Source of the DNA: Primulina eburnea
Taxonomy: Eukaryota > Streptophyta > Magnoliopsida > Lamiales > Gesneriaceae
Length of the DNA stretch: 64,000 nt
Assembly: GCF_022965805.1 (NCBI RefSeq)
Contig: NC_133104.1
Location: 27,648,069 to 27,712,068 of the forward strand
Reading direction: 5' to 3'
The notes beneath the pieces are model-generated. The model was not told the origin of the DNA, ran no database searches, and saw only the letters and a program-made list of their open reading frames with translations. Position 1 is the stretch's first letter. Each line of letters begins with the position of its first letter. Shown here piece by piece: positions 44,001 to 56,170 of this stretch. Position numbers and translations under genes: made by a program.

Positions 44001-47000
44001 AAAAAAAATTTACATCATCTAAATAACTCTGGGAACTCTTGTCTCATATCTGATTCAGTTTCCCAGGTTGCTTCTTCTACACCATGACGAGTCCATTGAA
44101 CTTTCACCAGTGGAATCATTTTCGTTCTGAGCTGTTTTTTTTTACGATCAATAATCTGAATCGGTTTTTCAACATAGCTCAACGTCTCATCTAGTTCGGC
44201 CTCGTCTGGTTGAATAGCATGTGAAGCATCAAGAATATACTTCCTTAATAACGATACATGAAAGACATCATGTATCCCAGATAATGAAGGCGGTAAAGCG
44301 AGTCGATAGGCACGATCTCCTATCTTCTCGAGAATCTCATAAGGCCCGATGTATCGCGGAGACAGTTTCTCTTTCTTGCCAAATCTGACAACTCCTCTGA
44401 AAGGTGAAATCTTTAAGAAAACTCGGTCTCCTTCCTCAAATACCAACGATCTACGTCGAACATTGGCATATTTGGCCTGTCTGTCTTGTGCTGCCTTCAT
44501 TTTCTTTCGAATTAGCTTCACTTTTTCTGTCATATCTCTGATCATATCAGGTCCAATCTCAGGCACTTCAGAGATATCATCCCAATAGAGAGGGGATCTG
44601 CACTTCTTTCCGTACAACGCTTCAAATGGTGCCATCTCAATACTCGTCTGATAGGTGTTGTTGTACGAAACTCACAAAGCGGCAATGCATCTTGCCAGTT
44701 AGTGCCAAAATCTAGTACTACTGCTCTCAGCATATCCTCCAGTGTCTGGATAGTCCGCTCTGACTGTCCGACGGTCTGTGGATGATATGCGGTACTCAGG
44801 TGTAACTTCGTACCGAGAGCCTGCTGCAAACTCTGCCAGAAGTGCGAAGTAAATCGAGGATCACGATCTGATACAATCGACTTCGGCACTCCATGCAATC
44901 TGACCACTTCTCTGACATAGATCTCTGCCATCTGATCAAATCTGTACGTCATTTTGTACGGTATAAAACATGCGGATTTGGTCAATCTGTCAATCACGAC
45001 CCAAATCGCATCACAACCTCGGGAGGAACGCGGCAACTGCGTCACGAAATCCATGGAAATGTGATCCCATTTCCATTTAGGAATGGACAAGCTCTGTAAT
45101 AAACCTCCTGGTTTCTTTCTTTCTGCTTTCACCTGTTGGCAATTCAGACATTTGGAAACAAATTCGGCGATATCAGTCTTCATTTGTTTCCACCAGAACT
45201 GTCTTTTCAAATCATTGTACATCTTTCTGCCACCAGGATGAATACTAAATCGACTGTTGTGCGCTTCTGACAATATCTGTCGTCTCAACTCTGAAATATT
45301 CGGCACAACTAGACGATTATTCACATACAAGACGTTATCACGTACCTGATACTCTGATCGATGTCCTGCTCTAACCATCGATACTGATTTCTGTACATTC
45401 TGATCAACTTTCTGAGCTGCCTTAATTCTCATAATCAGCTCTGGTTCTACTTGCACCGTATAAAGTCTCAACGGTTTATAATCTGTTTCAAATTCTAATC
45501 CAGACAAACAGCAGTCTTCTATCAAATTTGAAACACCAATCGTCGATAAGGATAAAGAACATACCTTTCGACTCAGTGTATCAGCTGCTGCATTAGACTT
45601 TCCTGGATAGTATTTGATTTCACAATCAAAATCTTTAAGCAAATCAAGCCATCTTCGTTGCCTCATATTCAATTCAGATTGTGAAAACAGATATTTTAAA
45701 CTCTTATGATCAGAATATATCTCGAACTTTTCACCATAAAGATAGTGTCGCCATATCTTTAATGCAAAGACAATGGCTGCCAATTCTAGATCATGAATTG
45801 GATAACGAGTCTCATGTGGTTTAAGCTGTCTTGAGGCATAAGCGATAACATGCCCTCGTTGCATCAGCACACATCCCAACCCTCTGTGAGAAGCGTCGCA
45901 ATAAACTACAAAATCACCAGTACCGGATGGAATAGTCAACACCGGTGCACTGGTCAACCTCTTCTTCAACTCCAGAAAACTGGTCTCACATTCTTCAGAC
46001 CAAACAAATGGAGCATTCTTCTGAGTCAGCTGAGTAATTGGTTTAGCTATACTCGAGAAATCTTTAATGAAACGACGGTAGTATCCTGCTAAACCCATGA
46101 AACTGCGAATTTCGGGTACTGATGTCGGTCTTAGCCAAGAAATCACAGCTTCCACTTTACTGGGATCAACTGATATACCATCTCCAGATATAATATGACC
46201 CAGAAATACTACCTGTCTTAGCCAAAACTCACATTTCGACAGTCTAGCATATAACTTCTCAGCCCTTAGAATTCGCAACACAGTTCTTAGATGCTCAGCA
46301 TGCTCACTCATATTCTTTGAATAAATCAAAATATCATCGATGAAAATAATCACAAAATCATCGAGATATTTCTGGAAGATACGATTCATCAATCCCATAA
46401 ACACAGCTGGAGCATTCGTCAACCCAAACAGCATGACAATAAATTCATAGTGTCCATACCTGGTTCTGAATGCTGTCTTTGAGATATCAGAATCTCTGAC
46501 TCTCAGCTGATGATATCCCGATCTTAAATCAATCTTGGAATATACTGAAGAACCCTGCAACTGATCGAATAAATCATCAATACGAGGCAAAGGATATTTA
46601 TTCTTTATCGTTGCCTTGTTCAGTTGCCGATAGTCGATACAGAGTCTCATCGAACCATCTTTCTTTCTTACAAACAGTACTGGAGCACCCCAAGGAGACA
46701 CACTCGGTCTGATGTACCCTTTGGCCAGTAAATCTTCCAACTGATCCTTCAATTCTTTCAATTCAACTGGTGCCATTCTGTACGGAGCTCTAGAAATCGG
46801 TACTGTACCTGGCATCAGTTCAATGCTGAAGTCTATCTCTCTAACTGGAGGTAATCCCGGGATCTTTTCTGGGAAGACGTCAGCAAACTCACGTACCACT
46901 GGCAGATCAGCCAATGCTGGACTCGACTTCAATAAATCTACTGAATATACAAGGAACCCTTCTGCTCCTTTCTGTAACAATCGAGTCATAGATAGTACGG

Positions 47001-50000
47001 ATACTAAAGGAATTCTCGATCTAGAACCCTTCCCGTAAAATTTCCACTCTTCAGCCATATCTGGTCTGAATCTCACTATCTTGTGGAAACAGTCAACTGT
47101 CGCTCTGTACTTGGTCAGCATATCAATACCGATAATACAATCAAAATCGGACAACCCAAGTACGATGCAATCTAACTCAATTTCATGCCCGTCATACCGT
47201 AGCATACAATGCTTAACCGAATTCACGGATATCAAACCCGTCCCCAAAGGCGAAGAGACAGACACTACAGTAGCTAAAGATTCTACAGGCAATGCATGAC
47301 TTAATGCAAATCGTTCAGAAATAAATGTGTGTGAAGCACCGGTATCAATTAATACATAAGCAGAGTAACCACATAAAGAACAGTTACCTGCCACAACGTC
47401 ATCTGGTGCTTCCTGGGCCTGCTCTTCTGTCAAAGCGAAGACTCTGGCCTGCTGTCTCGGAGGCTGACTAACTGTCTGGCTTCCTCCTGGCCTCTGCTGT
47501 GACTGAGCTGACGCTGGCTGAAATATATGAACAGCAGCTGATCGTCTCTCAGTCTGTGCTGCTGATCCCGATGACTCGGCCCCCTGCGATCTTTGGGAAC
47601 CTCTCTGGGGACATACTTTAGCAAAGTGTCCCGGCTGTTTACAGAAATTGCAACTACCAGTCACTCCCGTGCATTGCTCAGTAACATGTCTTCCTCCGCA
47701 AGTCTTGCAATAAACTCCGGTGTAACTCTGGCTCGGTCTGGAACCACCGGAGCTGGAAGAACTACTGCCAGATTTCTTGAATTGCTTTCCCCTGGCTTTC
47801 AAAAATTCCTTCTTTCCTCCACTACTGCTGTCACCTTCAAATCTGGGAGGTGGTTGCTGTGGTCTCGGTGCTGGAGGCACAAATGAAGCCCCTTTCTGTC
47901 TCATCAGACCGGCTTCTGCTCCCTTGGCTTTGTTCAGGGCATCAGTGAAATTATTCGTCGCCCTGTGTTCACCAATGTGAACATGTCGGGGTTCAGGCCA
48001 TTGATGAACTGGTCAGCAGTAGCTTCTTCGCTGTCAGCCACATGTGGAGCAAATTTCAGCAATGAGGAGAACTTTGACACGTACTCCTCTATATTCATCT
48101 GTCCCTGCTTGAGGTTGGCAAACTCCGCCCCCTTGTCCTTCCGGTACGACACTGGAAAGAATCGTTGATAAAATTCGGTTCTAAATATATTCCAGGTAAT
48201 ATTCGTACCTCTATGCTCCATGGTTCTCTTCCTCGTAATCCACCAGTCCTTGGCAACGTCGTGTAACTGGTGTCCAATTAATTTCACCCTCTGCTCATCT
48301 GTATACTCCAAGGATTCGAACAATATCTCTATATCATCAAGCCAACTCTCACACTCCACAGCGCTCTCTGTGCCTTTCAAGGTTGGCGGATGAAATGACT
48401 GAAATCGTTTCAGTAATGGTTTCCATTGGAGTCGGTGTGACATCCATTGGAGTATTTGATGTACTTCCCTGTTCCGGAACTCGTCTCGGAGACATATCTG
48501 ATAATCAAATAGATTAGTAACAAATACCACAATTCTGTTTCAATCCTCCTCTGATCATCTTACTGCTGATCTAGAATCAGTATTGATCCAATATCAATAA
48601 AACATATTACTATATCAAATCAGATAAACAAGTAACATGTAATAAAGCAGTAAGCATTCAAAAGCAGGAAAGAAAACCTCAATCTACCCCGCTCACTAGC
48701 CTCTTCTATCTCATTCTAAAGGATCTATGGCTCTGATACCACCTGTTGTGGGGACCCGGACGCTAATCATCTTTTTAATCATGATTGGGACTAATTAATC
48801 AATTATAGTAATCAAGGTCTAATTTTAATTTTTTTTTTTTAAAATGCGGAAGGTAATGGACTCAAACTCCTATACATATCAGTATAAAAGTATAAATCTG
48901 ATAAAATATACAATCATACATACTCAGGTTCAACAACTACTATCAAGTGTTCAAACCCTAGCTCTACTCCAAGTCCGGTATCACCACTCTAATCTCGGTC
49001 TGTCTTCATCTCTGTGACCCTGTACCTGTCCCACATGTTGTCATACACACATACAAACAAGACAACAGCCGGATAACTCCGGTGAGATATAAATATCCCA
49101 GTATAAACAATGTATTAAATGCAATCATATAAAACATATATAAAAGCATAAACAAACATCAAAACATGTATCTAGTCTGACTACATGAATCAATGACTCG
49201 TGATCTAATCTTATCTTATCTCAATTCTAGGGATCCCAATCTAATTTAGACTTTGGTATGCTGTATCGAGTGTCTGAGATAGACGTCGATCTACATCTAA
49301 GTCTCTTCGATACACCGTAAGTCTAGAGTCTTATCGGTTCTGAGAAAGACTCGGCGGTTCTGCCCTAGCTAGGCTGTCTGCCCTAGACTCGGACTCTGAC
49401 TCTGTTCTAAGTCAATAGATTAACATATCAATCTGATAATCTGCAAATATCAATGCAATATAATAAAGTATGTGATTTAGGGAAACTCAAGTCAAACCTA
49501 ACTCGAGTTGTGCAATCCCGAATCAACATTTATTTATACCTTTCTTGCTGTCGATCTGATACAATCAAAGTCTTGATTCAAAGTCTGTCACTGTTCAATC
49601 TGGCAATGACAATACCAATATTCTGTATCAATATTCTAATCAAATCACATCTCTGTTTTATCAAATTCTGACAATATAACAGTACAATCTTGTGATACTG
49701 ATAATACTATATCAGTCTATATCAATTCCAAACATTTACAATCAACCACCATACAAATCTGATATCAATTCTAGTCAATTTCCTTCTGAAATTCATAACA
49801 ATTCCATATTCAGTCCGTTTCTTAATCTGACTTCGATTCTACGCTGTCTAACATGTCAAGAACATCATATATGAATTCAATTCAATTCTGACAATATCAT
49901 AATTTCCAAACATGTCAAAACGTAACAAAACTTACGTCCTGTAGTAGCTTGCGTTGCTATGACCACAGTACCGAAGTCTGATTTAAAATCTTACGGACGG

Positions 50001-53000
50001 ATTGAAATATAAAGGCGTAAGGATTTTTCACAAAGTTTCTCTGAAGCCTTTCTCGATTTCTCATTATTTATTCTCATAGATTCTGAAGGCAACGTATATA
50101 TATATATCCGATTGCATGTAAACGAAACGTGGCTTCTTTTCACAATTTGAAAGTGGCGCTCGGGCGGTGCTAAACTACCGCTCGAGCGCGGCAGTCTCTG
50201 TCCAAGCCCTTCCGGATTGCACTTTGGCGCTCGGGCAGTCAAAAACTACCGCCCGGGCGCCAACTCTTCTGCCCGCAACGTAAATTTGATGGAACACTGG
50301 CGCTCGGGCGGTCAAAAACTACCGCTCGGGCGCCAGCATTTCTGTCCACCAATTGTGTACTTCATATGCTCGGCCCAATTTGATCTCGTAATAGCCCGTC
50401 TATAATTATATCAATTTAATTTCAATAATCTCCGCTTAACGTGATATAAAATCTAGGGCATTACACACAGGCTCTTAAGTCTCAACACAGTTAGATTGTA
50501 TTTGCAAGCAAAAAAAATAAATAAAGTTTGAATTTAAAATTCGAATTTCTACCGTTATTATCATTTGATCTTAATTAATAAAATTAATCTTTGTCTATGA
50601 ATGAAAAGCTCTCTCAGCCGGTCAAACGGTTGTGATAGTTTTTCCATAAAATTTTGACAGAAAATCGCTGATTTGTTTGAATGACCGGAATAGAAGTTTA
50701 CAAGCGAAACAAGTGACATGATTTCAAAAGAACCAAATTATAAATACGGAAGCAAAAACTCCCTGTCGCAAAGAGTAGTGGTTGAGACAATTGAGTATTC
50801 AAGTAATTTGGAGCTGATGGTACTAAGACATCAATAGAAATTTGTTATATCCAACGAACGTGTCAAAAAAATTGTTTTATAACAAGTATGAACAGACTTA
50901 CATATGCCCTCTACGTAACACTTCCACCCATAGTTGTCAAAGGCGAGCGCCTCTCGCCTTGAGGCGAAAGGCACCACCAGGCGTGGGCGTTGCGCCTGGG
51001 GCCGTCCCAGGCGCAACGGTTCACAAAGGCTCGCCCAGGCGCACACCTGGGCTCGCCTTGGAAAGGCTAAGGCGCGCCTGAGTTGCTTTTTTTAAAAAAA
51101 CAAATTCAGTAACAGAGAAGTTGCATTCTGAAAATGCAACTTCTCAATTTTTTTTAATAGTAACTTAAATGTAAAAGCCCAAACCAACCCCAAACGTAAC
51201 TTCTGAGGATGATTGAAGAATTTTAATTATGTTACTTATTGTTATGAACTTATTAATTATTTGTTGTTTTGTGTGACATTGTGACTTAATTATTTCATAT
51301 TTTAATATATTATTATAAGCTAAATATATTTTTTAAAAAAATTAATAATTAGCGCCTTGCTTCAGTAAGGCGCACGCGTCGCCTTGCGCCTTGCGCATCA
51401 GGCTCCAGAGACCTTGTGTGCCTCGGTGCTGAAGCAAGGCGCACGCGTCGCCTTGCGCCTTGCGCATCAGGCTCCAGAGACCTTGTGTGCCTCGGTGCGC
51501 CTTGCGCCCTTGACAACTATGCTTCCACCTTTAATTCCTCTCTCCCGTTAAAAACTCAAATTTAAGCTCCCAAGAAAGGGTGTTATCTTAAAGGTTTTTT
51601 AAAATAACTTTTTGATCAATTAACGATTGTTGTGAATTTAGCCAGCTAAATGGTATATTGGTTATCATGTCTTTCATAACAAAGCATTTTGAACCATATA
51701 ATTCTTAAAATTACCATTTAGCTTCCCATCATGAGCAGATGGTCTGTTTGCTGTCTGAAAGTTGCTGTGTGAATATATTTGTTTGAGTGAGGCCAGTCAT
51801 GTGATTTAATAATGGTTTGATCCTTTTGTCAGTTTTTGGAACTCAATGCTCTTACTGAATGTAAAATTTATGCGCAGGCTGCTGAACTGCTGCCATAACT
51901 CTTGTGTTGCAAACTTCAATTCCCCGTGTAACTGCAATAATAGAAAGACTATCTATCAGAGGATATTTGTGTATTGCTGTGAAGTCTTTATAAATTTTGC
52001 CGGTTTCATCTGATGACTCTTTACATTTTTAATGTGTCGTGCTTTTGGATGTTGACCATAATGGGATAGCTCTAGTCAGTCTTTGCGTCACTTCTTCATT
52101 GTTCAGTGTAAAAACTCTAAGTGAATGCTCCTATGTTGTTAGATGAAAGAAGGGTTCAGAAAGATTAAAGACTTATTTGAAATGGGAAGTAATCAAATTT
52201 ATGAAAGCTTTATAAACTGTTGATCAAACGGATTTAGTGCCTTAAACTGGCCAACATGTATAAATCAGATGGAATAACATAAAAATGTTAAATACCCCTA
52301 CTGAAAATTGCAGGCAGCTTAACATGATGAAGGCTGACCTAGCTGTCTGTTGCATTCAGATACTGATACATACTGTCCGACAGCTTTTAATTGGCTAATA
52401 GATGACCAAATATGCACCTATAGATGGATGTTCAATTTTTTAGTCTGGTTATATAGATTACTACATGTTATTTTTTAGCTAGCATGTCATGCCTTGACCA
52501 TGAAAATGGTTCTCCGTTGAGATTAATTTTAGTCTGGTTTTCAAAAACAATATCTTTTTACATGATGTGACCTCTCAATAAATCTACCTAGAACACTTAT
52601 TTTCATTTTGTTTGGTTTGTCGTTTTGGTAGATGTGACAACTTTTGACATTTATGAAAATATAATACATGTTCTTCCAGAAGTGGTGATTCAGTTTATTT
52701 CTGTTATGTTGCAATGTTTATTTTTGCATTAGACCTGTAGATGTCGTTTTTCCTGACTTCTTCATTATTCCTTCCTAATAGAATTTTTACATTGATGTTA
52801 AAACTGATTTATCAAAATTATAAATTTTAGCTTGCCACTGTGATGATAAATTGCCAAAATTGATGGTGTGATTATTACTAGTCCATTCTCAATTTATTTC
52901 AATGATGATGAACGGTGTTAGTGATGGTATAGGGTGATTGTTACGTGCCTAGGTTTGGGACCGTGTTATGGGTAGTTCAACAGTGTAATTTCTAGTTTGG

Positions 53001-55495
53001 AATTAGATTCTTGCCGTTTTGATTTCCGACCTTGACGACCCATGATTAATTGAATAATCGGGGCTCGTGAAAACAAGAGAACCACCCTATCATGTGAAAT
53101 TAACTTTTTATTGATATTTCTATTAGTGAATAATTCTTCCCACCTAGTTCATACATATAACAAACATGTAATTCAAATAAACTGAACGAAAATCCTACCA
53201 ATTTTAAGAGATATGCTGAAATCCAAAAACAAGAAAACAATTATTCTTATTAACTAAGGAAAAAATCTTCTTGCTCCTCAATCTATAGTCCTGAATTTTC
53301 CATGAGTAAAACGTGGATAAACTTTGGGCTTGAATGTTTCGTTCTCTAAATATCGGCCCACAATCTCTCTCAGCCCACTTCTTCTTCATGGATCATGACA
53401 GTGATGCTGATGAATATGCTTGCAAGCACTATTGTTTTGTGATTGTGAACGTTTATGTTTCAACTCATAATAGATTTTGGTTTGCTGCATATCTATTTTG
53501 CGGAGTTCTGATTGATATTCTTGATTTTTTTTTTCTATATTTCATGTGCATTATTTTTCATTGAAGGTGGATGGAGAATTGCTTGAAAGTGTGATGAGCT
53601 CCAGTCAGGAGAATGTATATACTGCTGTTCTGTATTATTCTTCATGGTGTCCTTTCTCTAGCATCTTTCGGTCAAAGTTTTCTACTCTCAGTTCTATGTA
53701 TCCGCAGATTAAACACCTGGTGGTTGAACAATCTTCAGCCGTTCCCAGGTGAGTGACTTTACCTTACGATGATTCTTTATGTCTCCCCCCTCACCCACCA
53801 AAAAATACTGCTGGTTTCTTATGACATGAACCAATCTTAGAATGAGTGTTGTTCAGATTAGATCATGGCATCTGTGTACTTGTATCCTGGTAATAACATG
53901 GTGTCCAGGCCTACTTGCAAAATGACTAGGTCTAGATCTCTCTTTGCTGCAGTGAGTTATATCCAGTAAAGGTTGTGATAACATGGGATACTATTAGTTA
54001 ATTCTTATGCATCATATCATGGCCCTTTGTTTGTGACATCAGGTGCATTTTCTTCACTTGTAATTTGGATCGATAGCACTTAACTCCCCTGAAATATTCT
54101 TTTGACCCAAGTTTATTGAAGGGCTAAAAGTTATTTGTAGGAGTGTGGACATCATTGAATAGTGAAATATCTTTTATGTTTACCATACTTAAGCATGCCT
54201 TGCATGAGTGCACACAAAAGCCTGCACACCTGTGGAAGGTTTATAACATGTTCTCTATATTCAATTCTCTACCCTTTGCATAAGCTTAACTTGCTTGTGC
54301 GTTTTGTGCAGTATCTTTTCTAGATATGGGATTCACAGTGTACCCTCGCTACTTATAGTTAATCAGAACATGCGATGGAAGTATCATGGTCGAAGAGATC
54401 TCATGTCTCTTGTCAATTTCTACAAAAGAGCTACAGGTATCTCCCCTGGTTTAAACTTGTTTTCTAGTTGTTATACGATACTTGTGACCCACTGTTCTGG
54501 TAAAACTATCAAGTGTGCTTACACATTTATGCTTCCCTCTTCTATGTAAATCCAAGTTGCATAAACAATCATAGCCTAGCTGCACCATGGGAAATTGCTA
54601 AGTTGAACTACTCATCTCCTGAACTTTGTGATGGCTATTATGGTACATTTAATCGATCTGCTGATGTTAGGTTTTATTCACCATCAACTCTTCATAATTA
54701 GCTTTTTTTTCAGCATGTTGTACTTGTATATTTATCTATAATTGTTGGGTTTCATTGGTTTTTTAAAATGTTCATTTTTGTGTGCGTAGATATGAGATTA
54801 ACTTTCTACTGAAATTGTGCATTGCTTTAGATTCATTTACGTCCACCTTCTTCTGTTGGTGTGTCAAAAGGCCACGAGGGTGGAACCTATGGGTCTTGCA
54901 AATATGGGCAAGACTTTTCATCCCTTGGACTCTGTTTTGTGTAAACTTATTTTCAGTAATACATGTACAGTTAGTTCTATGGTGTAAAATATTTCTTCTG
55001 AGTTTTGTGAAAAAAAATATCGCTCCTCTTCCAATTTCTAATTTATTTTTATTTTCTGAAGGGTTCGATCCAGCAGCGGTAATGTTTGTAGATAACTCAT
55101 GCAGCCCAGCAAGTAATCAGAATATTTTCAAGCCCTGGAATGAAGGGTCAATCACGGAAATAATATGGAGGGAATTGTATCTTGTACTTTCTGTCATATT
55201 TGTCCTGTCAAGGGCTATCCTTTATTTCGTTCCAGAGATTGTATCTCGTATTACAAAATGGTGGGTCGCAGGCTTTCCTCGCTTAAATTTGGAAATTTCC
55301 GGAGAGTCGAGGCAACTTTTAGGGCGTGTGTTCCATTTGATTGATGTGAAGAGGATTTGGAGCGATTTAGAGGCGTGCAAAACTAGGAACTTCCATGAAG
55401 GAGCTAGGAATGCTCGGGTTTGGGCGTCGTCCCTGGCATCCGTCTCCTTAGGAGAGACATCTTCTACAAGAATATTTCCTTCAAGAAACTTGTAA
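40869..55495 (+). CDS. APRL: 5'-adenylylsulfate reductase-like protein (APRL5/7-type), four exons
   Basis: Exons 40869-41051, 53567-53748, 54312-54436 and 55062-55495 join in phase (0, 2, 1) at GT-AG junctions to 307 residues. Residues 1-28 look like a secretory signal peptide. A thioredoxin-like fold follows, with YYSSWCPFS (C89) having one Cys where thioredoxins have CxxC, then [20 protein letters not shown], the cis-Pro loop [13 protein letters not shown] and [16 protein letters not shown] hydrophobic helix lies at about 202-222 ([20 protein letters not shown]). The conserved tail has [35 protein letters not shown] and [18 protein letters not shown]. The family is plant-specific; such proteins are predicted membrane-anchored and lack the APS reductase domain, so sulfate reduction is not implied. 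No stop or frameshift is seen. Intron 1 is 12.5 kb because of element E. Confidence 0.93.
42255..42259. repeat. Left target-site duplication of element E (CACAG)
   Basis: Repeated at 50466-50470. Confidence 0.9.
42260..43905 (-). repeat. Element E 3' LTR
   Basis: 1646 bp. It has two GC-rich hairpin units (43667-43702 and 43739-43774) against three in the 5' LTR. Small open frames at 42962-43386 are repeated in the other LTR and are not genes. Confidence 0.92.
43906..43918 (-). promoter_or_regulatory. Polypurine tract of element E
   Basis: On the minus strand AGGGGGGAGAAA directly precedes the LTR start TGTAATGCCC. Confidence 0.85.
44015..44655 (-). pseudogene. Element E integrase C-terminus and chromodomain-like tail
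   Basis: About 206 residues in the frame after a one-base loss near 44655: [50 protein letters not shown], then [14 protein letters not shown] and [20 protein letters not shown]. It belongs to the same polyprotein as the upstream ORF; the lesion truncates that one after LPLCEF. Confidence 0.9.
44660..47904 (-). pseudogene. Element E gag C-terminus, protease, RT, RNase H and integrase
   Basis: The frame is open for 1120 codons from 47904 down to 44542, the last about 35 of them nonsense. In order: two zinc knuckles ([14 protein letters not shown] and [14 protein letters not shown]), protease [16 protein letters not shown] with [35 protein letters not shown] and [13 protein letters not shown], RNase [19 protein letters not shown], the integrase zinc region (HPGGRKM then [10 protein letters not shown]), [32 protein letters not shown] and [19 protein letters not shown]. 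Unlike element C there is no intron before protease. This is the longest intact reading frame in the window. Confidence 0.92.
47934..48500 (-). pseudogene. Element E gag N-terminal part
   Basis: By comparison with element F the start is the ATG near 48498 ([19 protein letters not shown]), followed by a frame change near 48420. Then [40 protein letters not shown] and [20 protein letters not shown] follow, and a one-base loss near 47950 ends the frame. The next segment continues it. Confidence 0.85.
48729..48741 (-). promoter_or_regulatory. Primer-binding site of element E
   Basis: On the minus strand TGGTATCAGAGCC, an exact match to the plant initiator tRNA-Met primer site, five bases after the 5' LTR. 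Confidence 0.92.
50094..50108 (-). promoter_or_regulatory. TATA-like box of element E
   Basis: An alternating TA stretch (GGATATATATATACG on the minus strand) 47 nt downstream of the last GC-rich hairpin. It would drive transcription antisense to the host gene. Confidence 0.45.
50155..50334 (-). repeat. Three GC-rich hairpin units in the E 5' LTR
   Basis: Units at 50155-50190, 50226-50261 and 50299-50334. Each has GGCGCTCGGGCGGT (or a near variant), a short AAAAACT-type loop, and ACCGCTCGGGCGCC, giving stems of about 14 bp with one or two mismatches. Confidence 0.88.
50466..50470. repeat. Right target-site duplication of element E (CACAG)
   Basis: Matches 42255-42259. Confidence 0.9.
50929..51521. 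mobile_element. hAT-type MITE in APRL intron 1
   Basis: CATAGTTGTCAA at the left and its exact inverse TTGACAACTATG at the right, flanked by the 8-bp duplication CTTCCACC (50921-50928 and 51522-51529). 593 bp without coding capacity; GGCGC-rich palindromic ends surround an AT-rich middle. The 8-bp duplication fits the hAT superfamily. Confidence 0.85.
51367..51500. repeat. 69-bp tandem duplication inside the MITE
   Basis: AAGGCGCACGCGTCGCCTTG starts at 51367 and again at 51436. The two copies appear identical up to CTCGGTGC. Confidence 0.85.
53567..53748 (+). CDS. APRL: APRL exon 2 (thioredoxin-like active-site region)
   Basis: [10 protein letters not shown] to EQSSAVP, acceptor GAAG, donor AG|GTGAGT at 53749. 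It carries the single Cys of WCPFS. Confidence 0.92.
53749..54311 (+). other. APRL intron 2
   Basis: 563 bp, GTGAGT to TGTGCAG. No other feature seen. Confidence 0.88.
54312..54436 (+). CDS. APRL: APRL exon 3
   Basis: [18 protein letters not shown] to YKRAT with the cis-Pro loop. The first base completes a Ser codon and the last base begins a Gly codon. Confidence 0.92.
54437..55061 (+). other. APRL intron 3
   Basis: 625 bp, GTATCT to TCTGAAG. Short open frames inside (for example 54513-54701) are not needed for the protein and are taken as intronic. Confidence 0.8.
55062..55495 (+). CDS. APRL: APRL exon 4 (membrane helix and conserved tail)
   Basis: GG completes the Gly codon, then [10 protein letters not shown] to FPSRNL and TAA at 55493. 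It holds the membrane helix and the strongly family-specific C-terminal tail. Confidence 0.93.
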
Positions 55496-56170
55496 ACTAG
55501 TCTCGTGTACCTTTTACCTTGAATCACGGTAAGGTGGAACTTATATTATCAGATTGTAAGGAGTGACCATTAAAGATATACTTATTTGGGTTTCCTTCTG
55601 TTCCTGTTTTTAGTCATTATTTTTCCACTCTCTTATTGTAAGCTTTAGCTCTTACGTCCTTCATCTTATGGAGTATAACCGTAGAAAGTGTGGTATAAAG
55701 TCCGAAACACGTCCCTGTCGGTGTGTATTATTCGGTAGTACATGTTTTAAATTCTGCCTTGGAGGGTTGCAGTTATCCTTCTGTGATGACTTCTTGTATT
55801 GTGTTCATGAGGTTATTAGCTTTTGCCCTGGAAATACATGAATTTGGAAATTACCCAAATCATTTGAGTAGGTTTTGTATAAAAGAATTTATAGTTCAAA
55901 TTTATCAGAGTATTTCATCTACATGAGATCTTATTGATTTTGCATGGTGATATAAAAACTTTCTTCCTTGTTGGCTAAATTTGCAAAACAGGTTCCTTGA
56001 GCTTCTACAAAATGACAATTCAATTGAATAAAAAAACCGTATTTGGAATAATATTTTATTATACGATTCTTTGAAATTATGGTATGAATGAGAGACGATT
56101 TAGATTTGATTGATTTAGTTTTTCATTTCCTTTTGTTTAATGTTTGAACAAAAAATCAAAAAGATAAAAT
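55496..56170 (+). other. APRL 3' flank
   Basis: 3' UTR and intergenic DNA. No canonical AATAAA lies close to the stop; AATAAA occurs only at about 56027. A short frame at 55723-55926 has no recognisable domain. Confidence 0.6.

Larger units (their letters stand above)
42260..50465 (-). mobile_element. Element E: complete Ty3/gypsy Tekay-like element, antisense in APRL intron 1
   Basis: 8.2 kb, flanked by CACAG duplications. On the minus strand: 5' LTR 50465-48747, tRNA-Met primer site, gag, long gag-pol frame, integrase tail, polypurine tract, and 3' LTR 43905-42260. LTRs run TGTAATGCCCTAG to GGGTCCCCACA and are very similar except for about 73 bp missing from the 3' copy. Three single-base frame breaks (gag start, gag middle, integrase end) stop a full product. 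Its LTR end and primer region equal those of element F. Confidence 0.95.
48747..50465 (-). repeat. Element E 5' LTR
   Basis: 1719 bp, nearly identical to 42260-43905. It contains three GC-rich hairpin units and a downstream TATA-like stretch. It is followed by the CACAG duplication. Confidence 0.93.
41052..53566 (+). other. APRL intron 1, 12.5 kb, holding element E and a MITE
   Basis: GTGATT donor at 41052 and GAAG acceptor ending at 53566. 41052-42259, 50471-50920 and 51530-53566 show no gene, only AT-rich intronic DNA. Without the identified insertions the intron would be about 3.7 kb. Confidence 0.85.

Noticed and set aside
44349..44588. Plus-strand open frames opposite element E pol (also 45850-46092, 47593-47886)
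   Set aside because: They are shadows of the well-supported minus-strand gag-pol frame.
54513..54701. Extra APRL exon in intron 3
   Set aside because: The frame reads like protein, but exon 3 joins exon 4 in phase at 54436/55062 with a conserved-looking junction, and this segment has no fitting splice sites.
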